A stretch of 5,363 bases of DNA from JAZKIX01 sp040384645 (GTDB lineage: Bacteria; Pseudomonadota; Gammaproteobacteria; Burkholderiales; Burkholderiaceae_D): the NCBI GenBank assembly GCA_040384645.1, contig JAZKIX010000150.1:1-5363 (forward strand), read 5' to 3'. A program made the translations under genes and the position numbers. Shown in pieces: positions 1 to 4,005 of this stretch (positions within the stretch are counted from its first letter, which is position 1; each line of letters starts with the position of its first letter). A model generated the notes under the pieces. The model ran no database searches. It was not told the DNA's origin and saw only the letters and a list, made by a program, of their open reading frames with translations.

Positions 1-54
1 ACTCCCGACCTAAGCCTTGTAAGGGCTCCGCTCTACCAACTGAGCTAAGCGCCC
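1..54 (-). tRNA. tRNA-Val (anticodon UAC), 3' part cut off by the window edge
   Basis: Read on the minus strand from 54 downwards, the sequence folds as a tRNA. It has acceptor 5' strand GGGCGCT, then TA, D-arm GCTC/GAGC with the AGTTGGTA loop, and a 5-bp anticodon stem GAGCC/GGCTT (one G-U pair). The seven-base loop CTTACAA places UAC at positions 34-36, which reads valine GUA codons. The variable region AGGTC and the start of the T arm follow, and then the window ends. The acceptor 3' strand, most of the T arm and any encoded CCA lie outside. The gene diverges from dinB. No convincing promoter hexamers were found in front of it. Confidence 0.93.
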
Positions 55-253
55 GGATGCACATCTACAACATCCGGTGTTTGTGATGAACTCGTCACCA
101 CACCTGAAGGACGCGAAGTGTACAGGAGCTTTCCATGTTTGGCTAGGTTTTTATCAAGACAATATGCATTGCCGGAAGATTTCGGCTGGTCGGACGGCAA
201 TCAGTGGCGTCAAGCCCGCTAAAATATGGCCTTCCAAATTGTCCCAATTTGCC
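55..253. other. Intergenic spacer between divergent tRNA-Val and dinB
   Basis: About 200 bp that must hold the promoters of both neighbours. The dinB frame stays open back to a GTG at 77, with ATGs at 86 and 164. The 59 residues this would add do not resemble the start of DinB proteins and lack a good ribosome binding site, so I read the stretch as non-coding. A TAAAAT at 220-225 could be a -10 box for dinB, but no matching -35 box lies at the right distance. I found no CTG-N10-CAG LexA-type operator here. An AGGAG at 124-128 sits six bases before a three-codon ORF (135-146) in another frame. Confidence 0.5.
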
Positions 254-1324
254 GTGCCCAACGCCTCCAATCTTGCCGTCCGAAAAATCATCCATTGCGA
301 TTGCGACTGCTTCTATGCCGCGGTGGAGATGCGCGACGATCCTGCCTTGCGGCTATTGCCGGTAGCGGTCGGCGGGCGTGCTGATCAGCGTGGCGTGGTG
401 GCTACCTGCAATTACGAAGCGCGCCGTTTTGGCGTGCGCTCGGCGATGGCAACTTCGCAAGCGTTGCAACGCTGTCCTGGCCTGGTGGTGCTACCGCCGG
501 CGATGGAAAAGTACCGCATCGCGTCGCGCCAGATCCTGGCGATCTATCGCGATTACACCGAGCTGGTGGAGCCGCTATCGCTGGATGAAGCCTTCCTCGA
601 TGTCACCCATGCCACGCGTTGCAAAGGTAGCGCCACGCTGATTGCGCACGAGATCCGGGCCCGGATTGCCAGCGATGTCGGGATCACGGCATCGGCTGGC
701 ATCGCGCCGAATAAATTCCTGGCAAAAATCGCCAGCGACTGGAACAAGCCCGACGGTCAATTCGTGGTGTTGCCGCACGAAACCGATGCCTTCGCGGCGG
801 CGCTGCCGGTCGGTAAATTATTCGGGGTCGGCAAGGTCACCGCCGCCAAACTTAATAAATTAGGCGCTGCCACTTGCGCCGATTTACGCACTTGGTCGAC
901 GCAGGATTTGTCGCATCATTTCGGTAAATTCGGCCAGCGCCTGCATCAGCTATGCCGTGGCCTGGATCAGCGTGAAGTGTGTTCCAGCTACGAGCGAAAA
1001 TCGATCAGTGTGGAAACCACTTACACCATCGACTTGCCCGATCTGGACGCGTGCATGGCGCAAATGGCAGGCTTGATCAGTAATCTGAAGGGACGGATCT
1101 TGCGTGCCGATGCGCAGGGCAATATCCATAAATTATTTGTCAAAATTCGCTTCGCCGACTTCCGTCAAACCACTGTGGAATGTGTGGGAGACGGCATCGA
1201 TGCAACTGCTTTCGCACAGTTGTTGGAAACCGGATTTAAGCGCGGCACGAAAGCGGTTCGGCTGTTGGGGGTCGGGGTTCGTTTGGGGGAAAGTAACGCT
1301 AGCGACCAGCTCGGGCTGTGGTGA
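254..1324 (+). CDS. dinB: DNA polymerase IV (Y-family translesion polymerase DinB)
   Basis: Error-prone, non-processive polymerase that bypasses damaged template bases. Counting from the GTG at 254 the protein has 356 residues, close to the roughly 350 usual for DinB. The palm motif HCDCDCFYAAVEM supplies metal ligand D16, and SLDEAFLDVT supplies D111 and E112. Tyr21 sits at the steric-gate position that excludes ribonucleotides (Phe in E. coli). The fingers motif NYEARRFGVRSAM follows, then SAGIAPNKFLAKIASD of the palm, the helix-hairpin-helix FGVGKVTAAKLNKLG near 196-210, and the little-finger entry RKSISVETTY. The C-terminal QLGLW is a typical sliding-clamp-binding motif. GTG 254 is preferred because it gives family-like length and a start just before VRKIIH. 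No clear ribosome binding site precedes it, so the exact start is uncertain. It converges with the regulator remnant downstream. Confidence 0.93.
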   Translation: MPNASNLAVRKIIHCDCDCFYAAVEMRDDPALRLLPVAVGGRADQRGVVATCNYEARRFGVRSAMATSQALQRCPGLVVLPPAMEKYRIASRQILAIYRDYTELVEPLSLDEAFLDVTHATRCKGSATLIAHEIRARIASDVGITASAGIAPNKFLAKIASDWNKPDGQFVVLPHETDAFAAALPVGKLFGVGKVTAAKLNKLGAATCADLRTWSTQDLSHHFGKFGQRLHQLCRGLDQREVCSSYERKSISVETTYTIDLPDLDACMAQMAGLISNLKGRILRADAQGNIHKLFVKIRFADFRQTTVECVGDGIDATAFAQLLETGFKRGTKAVRLLGVGVRLGESNASDQLGLW

Positions 1325-1343
1325 TTTTGCATCTCAAAACAAG

Positions 1344-1389
1344 TGGCAGACATATCCGTAATTATCGAAATATACGGGGGTATATGCCA
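1344..1389. repeat. Imperfect inverted repeat between dinB and the convergent AraC remnant
   Basis: CATAT-CCGTA at 1351-1360 pairs with TACGG (1373-1377) and ATATG (1382-1386). The loop is 12 nt and a GGGT bulge interrupts the right arm. TGGC at 1344-1347 can add pairs with GCCA at 1386-1389 at the cost of another bulge. A TTTT follows at 1390-1393. It lies about 20 bp after the dinB stop, where a terminator would be expected, but the stem is AT-rich and bulged, so it is not a canonical intrinsic terminator. The rest of the 1325-1490 spacer is AT-rich, includes an isolated TATAAT at 1427-1432, and shows no gene. Confidence 0.35.
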
Positions 1390-1490
1390 TTTTACCCACT
1401 ATACCGCACGTCTTTCAAGGCGATAATATAATACACACCGGAGTATATTTTTACTTTTTTAGACTGATTTGACACCGTTTTTACCCAGCT

Positions 1491-1931
1491 TTACGACTCT
1501 TCCCCGAACCTGCCATCGGCCCGACGCCGGAATTCTTTGGGCGTCACGCCTTTCAATTCAAGAAAACGGCGATTGAAATTAGCCACGTTATTGAAGCCGA
1601 CTTCATAACATACCGTCGTCACACATTGATCCGTATCCATCAATAATTGGCAGGCCTTGTTGATGCGGATAGGGTTGACGAAATCGGTGAAATTATTCCC
1701 GGTTGCCTTGCGAAAAAAGCGGGAAAATTTAGTTTGCGACATGCCTAATTTTTCCGACAGCATGCCGGCTGAAATCGGTGCGCTATAGTTTTCGGTAATG
1801 TAATTGAAGACCTTATTGATCTTTGCCATCGATGCATCATCGTCGAACGATTGCATTTGCGCGCTCGACAAAAGACGATAGGTGGTACTTCTTGCTTGGT
1901 AGCCGACCAAGTCGGCGCGATAGATGACCAT
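1491..1931 (-). CDS. AraC-family transcriptional regulator, N-terminally truncated (DNA-binding domain only)
   Basis: The 146-residue product contains a complete AraC/XylS DNA-binding domain. One helix-turn-helix covers about residues 54-78 (MLSEKLGMSQTKFSRFFRKA). The second is about 103-123, inside the family signature CYEVGFNNVANFNRRF...GVTPKEFRRRA. Full AraC regulators of this type have about 290-300 residues with an N-terminal cupin-like effector domain, which is absent here. Residues near 14-24 (RSTTYRLLSS) look like the end of the usual linker. The first eight or so residues, MVIYRADL, instead match the preceding sugar-binding-protein fragment, so the ATG is borrowed from foreign sequence and the native start is lost. 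The domain resembles MtlR-type polyol activators (from memory). It is most likely a degraded gene, although the intact domain could still bind DNA if translated. A weak GAAAG precedes the ATG. Confidence 0.72.
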   Translation of the reverse strand: MVIYRADLVGYQARSTTYRLLSSAQMQSFDDDASMAKINKVFNYITENYSAPISAGMLSEKLGMSQTKFSRFFRKATGNNFTDFVNPIRINKACQLLMDTDQCVTTVCYEVGFNNVANFNRRFLELKGVTPKEFRRRADGRFGEES

Positions 1932-2080
1932 CGAACTTTCGCCATAGAGCGGTGCGGCGAAAAGTTTATTGTCGACAGGCCGGAGCGGATACTGGGCAGC
2001 AAGTCATCGACATCGTAGCCGGCATCGGGTTTGCGTTCAGCCAACCAGTCTTTTTTGCCCCAGATCGGCGCTTCATACAT
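1905..2080 (-). pseudogene. Fragment of an ABC-transporter substrate-binding protein (mannitol/sorbitol type), frameshifted
   Basis: One minus-strand frame from 2080 reads MYEAPIWGKKDWL and then YDVDDLLPSIRSGLS. The next frame takes over near 1973-1978 and reads DNKLFAAPLYGESS followed by MVIYRADL. Joined across the frame change, this matches the central part of solute-binding proteins of polyol ABC transporters (SmoE/MtlE type, SBP_bac_1 fold), which carry a similar block of the kind YDVDDLLP...GLSVDGKLYA.PFYGESS..YRKDL. The frame break lies at CTGTCGAC. A family-like S-V-D would need four more bases, so a 4-bp deletion is the simplest reading. Upstream of about 2080 and downstream of about 1905 the similarity stops, leaving roughly 58 residues of a protein that normally has over 400. 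It is non-functional. Its 3' end overlaps the first codons of the AraC remnant, marking the fusion point. The family assignment rests on recalled motifs, not a search. Confidence 0.68.
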
Positions 2081-2101
2081 GCAATCGATTATTAATACTA
2101 T
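2072..2101 (+). promoter_or_regulatory. Possible weak sigma-70 promoter for the DUF2721 gene
   Basis: TTCATA (2072-2077) and TACTAT (2096-2101) are separated by 18 bp and each match four of six consensus bases. A transcript would start near 2108 and leave a leader of about 125 nt before the ATG at 2232. It overlaps the edge of the sugar-binding-protein fragment. In AT-rich spacer DNA a match of this quality is common by chance. Confidence 0.2.
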
Positions 2102-2231
2102 TTTGCGGAGTATCGAATCAATCAATGTGTTTCATAGGAATAAATGATCTACATGGGCGATTAAAATGCCGCCAGGCGGAGTCCAGGCCAAGGCTGGTAA
2201 ACTACGCTGCCTTACTCTTTCGATCGGACGT

Positions 2232-2681
2232 ATGGATATTCAACTCGGCGACGTGGGCCATATCATTCAACTGTCGATTGCACCGGTGTTTTTGCTGGCC
2301 GGTGTCTGTACTAAATTAATGGTGTTAACCAATCGGTTGGCACGCATCATCGACCGTTCGCGCGTACTGGAAGACCGTCTGCACGAGCCAGACAATGTGC
2401 GCCGCCTGCCCGAAGATTTGAGCGAGTTGGCGGTTTTGTACCAACGCTCGCACCTGATCAATCGCGCCATTACCCTCAGCACCGCGTGCGGCTTGTTTGT
2501 TTGCGTGGTGATTTGCGCGCTGTTCGTGGGCGATGCTTTCAACCTGCAACTGGGCAAGTGGATTGCGGCGTTTTTTGTGATGGGGATGCTGTCGCTAATC
2601 GGCAGTTTTGTGTATCTCTTGCGTGAGATATTTATCGCTACGGCGAGCTTGTCGAACCGGGTCGCGCCACCGCCGCGATGA
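2232..2681 (+). CDS. DUF2721 family small membrane protein
   Basis: A 149-residue inner-membrane protein of unknown function. The N-terminal stretch IQLSIAPVFLLAGVCTKLMV is characteristic of DUF2721 proteins. I see three hydrophobic helices at about residues 8-32, 79-100 and 110-131. Between the first and second is a charged segment, about 34-78, rich in Arg, Asp and Glu (RLARIIDRSRVLEDRL), probably cytoplasmic by the positive-inside rule. The tail ends APPPR. The frame is open back to an ATG at 2166, but the extra 22 residues are not hydrophobic and precede the point where the family normally begins, so 2232 is preferred. Its ribosome binding site is weak (GGA at 2227-2229). A six-codon ORF at 2144-2164 ends just before the ATG at 2166. 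Fifty-five bp without a clear terminator separate it from the next gene, so co-transcription is possible. Confidence 0.82.
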   Translation: MDIQLGDVGHIIQLSIAPVFLLAGVCTKLMVLTNRLARIIDRSRVLEDRLHEPDNVRRLPEDLSELAVLYQRSHLINRAITLSTACGLFVCVVICALFVGDAFNLQLGKWIAAFFVMGMLSLIGSFVYLLREIFIATASLSNRVAPPPR

Positions 2682-2736
2682 GTTGGCCGTGCTGAGCTTG
2701 TTCGGATTTATTTTTAGGGTTTTATTTTAGGTATTT

Positions 2737-3198
2737 ATGATTGACACTGATTACAAACGTCCGCCCACGTTGTACCGCTATGGACAACTCGAATGGCTGG
2801 AACGCGCCTTGGCGAACGGCGAATTCCGCCTGCGCCCTGCCACCAATTGCCTGACCTTAAGTTTTGCCACGGCATGGAGTCCCGATTTATTCGACGCTTT
2901 TGCTGCCGTTGATAGCTGCCTCATCATTCACAATACCGAGTTATTCGGCGAGCGTTTGCACCGTGCAGTACAGCGCGCTTTGCCTAGCTGGATGGGCATT
3001 GACGGCGCGGTGGAATATGGCGCGCGCAGTCCTTTAGGTGCGGCATTTACCAAAACCAGCGCCGAAGCGCACGAGCAAGAATGGTTGTTTGCCTGGCGTT
3101 CTACCCAGCCCAGCATGAGTTTGAATCCAATCGTGATCAAAATTGGCAGCATCGAGAATTTTGCCGAGATCCGCGATAAGGATGCTTACGTCAGCTAA
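2737..3198 (+). CDS. Hypothetical protein, 153 residues
   Basis: I do not recognise a family with confidence. The protein has no signal peptide or membrane segment and looks soluble and cytoplasmic. It opens with TLYRYGQLEWLERALANGEF, a pattern reminiscent of the start of DUF2971-type proteins (a Tyr-Arg-Tyr stretch, then a helix, then a gene-specific strand). The later W-S-H-Y type motif of that family is not seen, so this is only a hint. An acidic and tryptophan-bearing block, EAHEQEWLFAWRST, lies at about 110-122, followed by a strand PIVIKIGSI. A TAGG at 2728-2731, five bases before the ATG, supports the start. Codon use resembles the neighbours. The stop TAA overlaps the stop of the convergent SRPBCC gene by 4 bp. 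It could be co-transcribed with the DUF2721 gene. Confidence 0.75.
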   Translation: MIDTDYKRPPTLYRYGQLEWLERALANGEFRLRPATNCLTLSFATAWSPDLFDAFAAVDSCLIIHNTELFGERLHRAVQRALPSWMGIDGAVEYGARSPLGAAFTKTSAEAHEQEWLFAWRSTQPSMSLNPIVIKIGSIENFAEIRDKDAYVS

Positions 3199-3821
3199 GG
3201 TGGCGGCGCCGCTTTCAGCGCTGGTTTGACTTGAATGCTTTTTTCAATCTCGACCATCACGGCTTCAAACATATTCTGGATATTGCTACGCATCAAACTG
3301 ACGCCGAACAGGCGTGGTACATAAAAGTCCGGCGTCAATTTGCCTTGATAGGAAATCTGGGTGCCGGTCATTTTATTGCCCAGCACCGGGCGGATTTCCC
3401 AATGCGAGGAATAGGCTTTCATATTGCCTGATACCAGCGTGATATCGATGGTGCTGATCGGCTGTTCGACCACGCGCACCACCAGGTCGATGGCTTGCGA
3501 AAAGAATAAAAAATGCATGCTGCCATGTTGTTCCAGCGTGATGGCATTGGGCGCACTGGCCTCGCGCGATAGCACTTTGCAAGATGCCATATCGGGCACA
3601 AATTCATGCATCCGCTCGTAATCGGTCAGCACCTGCCACACTTCTTGTGGCGTGGCACGCACCAGGGCAGTGGCTTGCACTTCATACGCCGACGGTTCGC
3701 TATCGGGTACGCGCTGCACTTTCACTTCCAGCGTATTCGCCGGCAACACCACTTGCGCCCAGGCGCGTGACGCGCCCAGCGGCAGCGATGCAAGCGTTAG
3801 CAACAGGCAACGGCGTTTCAT
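3195..3821 (-). CDS. Exported SRPBCC / COQ10-like (START-fold) protein
   Basis: A 208-residue protein. The N-terminus is a Sec signal peptide: MKRR, then a hydrophobic core CLLLTLASLPLGA, then AWA|Q with cleavage predicted after residue 22. This places the mature protein in the periplasm. Residues about 45-190 form a polyketide-cyclase/COQ10-type SRPBCC domain. The diagnostic block is VWQVLTDYERMHEFVPDM, followed by alternating strands and a long C-terminal helix that ends before the proline tail APPP. SRPBCC folds enclose a hydrophobic ligand, but the ligand here is unknown. The ATG at 3821 has AGGG (3828-3831) six bases upstream. The TTG at 3824 would leave only three, so it is rejected. 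The start overlaps the stop of a 28-codon ORF as TGATG, which suggests translational coupling. The 3' end overlaps the convergent gene by 4 bp. Confidence 0.86.
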   Translation of the reverse strand: MKRRCLLLTLASLPLGASRAWAQVVLPANTLEVKVQRVPDSEPSAYEVQATALVRATPQEVWQVLTDYERMHEFVPDMASCKVLSREASAPNAITLEQHGSMHFLFFSQAIDLVVRVVEQPISTIDITLVSGNMKAYSSHWEIRPVLGNKMTGTQISYQGKLTPDFYVPRLFGVSLMRSNIQNMFEAVMVEIEKSIQVKPALKAAPPP

Positions 3822-3907
3822 CAATTGCCCTGGCTTTTGATGAGGTCGTTTGCGCCTTGCACAAGATCATGTAAATTGGCGGAACTCCGGTATTTTGAAA
3901 TCATCAT
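3821..3907 (-). CDS. Candidate 28-residue small protein or leader peptide, coupled to the SRPBCC gene
   Basis: An open frame of 28 codons begins with two ATGs (3907 and 3904). It starts MMISKYRSS, ends DLIKSQGN, and its TGA (3823-3821) shares its last base with the ATG of the SRPBCC gene. A perfect AGGAG (3915-3911) lies three bases before the first ATG and six before the second, so the second ATG (27 residues) is the better start. This is the strongest ribosome binding site seen in the window. The middle, NLHDLVQGANDLI, could form a short amphipathic helix. There is no signal peptide or membrane segment, and I know no homologue. The start and stop spacing are what a real upstream cistron or a coupling leader would show. 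A chance ORF of this length is still possible. Confidence 0.5.
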   Translation of the reverse strand: MMISKYRSSANLHDLVQGANDLIKSQGN

Positions 3908-3910
3908 GCG

Positions 3911-3915
3911 CTCCT
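3911..3915 (-). promoter_or_regulatory. Shine-Dalgarno sequence of the 28-codon ORF
   Basis: On the minus strand AGGAG is followed by CGC and then ATGATG. Spacing to the second ATG is six bases, which is near optimal. This site is the main reason for taking the small ORF seriously. Confidence 0.55.
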
Positions 3916-3987
3916 GTCGACCCTTCAATCATGATCCACATCTAACCGTTACCTTCTTGATACCGGACACTGTCACGATGACTATCA

Positions 3988-4001
3988 TGCTTTCCTAAGC
4001 A
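3988..4001 (+). repeat. Small hairpin in the fadH leader
   Basis: TGCTT (3988-3992) and AAGCA (3997-4001) form a perfect 5-bp stem with a TCCT loop, ending four bases before the fadH ATG at 4006. No clear Shine-Dalgarno is visible, so the hairpin occupies the place where one would be. It could be chance. Confidence 0.3.
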
Positions 4002-4005
4002 GAAA

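Larger units (their letters stand above)
3908..4005. other. Divergent promoter region between the small ORF/SRPBCC unit and fadH
   Basis: About 98 bp that should carry both promoters. On the plus strand TTGATA (3957-3962) resembles a -35 box and TATCAT (3983-3988) a -10 box, but the 20-bp gap is longer than usual. No clear promoter was found for the minus strand. The 8-bp palindrome ATCATGAT (3928-3935) lies in the middle. ATCATG also occurs at 3866, 3903 and 3984. I could not recognise a known fatty-acid regulator operator (FadR, PsrA or FadP type). Confidence 0.4.

Noticed and set aside
55..95. A tRNA promoter with TTCATC and TAGATG on the minus strand
   Set aside because: The 17-bp spacing fits, but each hexamer matches only three of six consensus bases and the position so close to the tRNA 5' end is not distinctive.
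709..1140. Recurring TAAATT motif within dinB (five copies)
   Set aside because: Each copy encodes a Lys-Leu or Lys-Phe pair after Asn, Gly or His in conserved or ordinary protein context, so codon preference explains it better than a DNA signal.
1427..1432. A perfect TATAAT box on the plus strand
   Set aside because: No -35 hexamer lies 15-19 bp upstream, and no plus-strand gene follows within 700 bp. AT-rich spacer makes such matches frequent.
1745..2125. A continuous 126-residue minus-strand protein
   Set aside because: Only the part from about 2080 to 1975 resembles a known protein. Past the frame break it reads out of frame through the AraC domain, so it is a pseudogene piece rather than a gene.
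2166..2231. Upstream ATG at 2166 as the start of the DUF2721 gene
   Set aside because: The 22 extra residues are not typical of the family, and the hydrophobic N-terminal block begins right after the ATG at 2232.
2682..2736. Terminator between the DUF2721 gene and the next gene
   Set aside because: There are T-rich runs but no stable stem in front of them.
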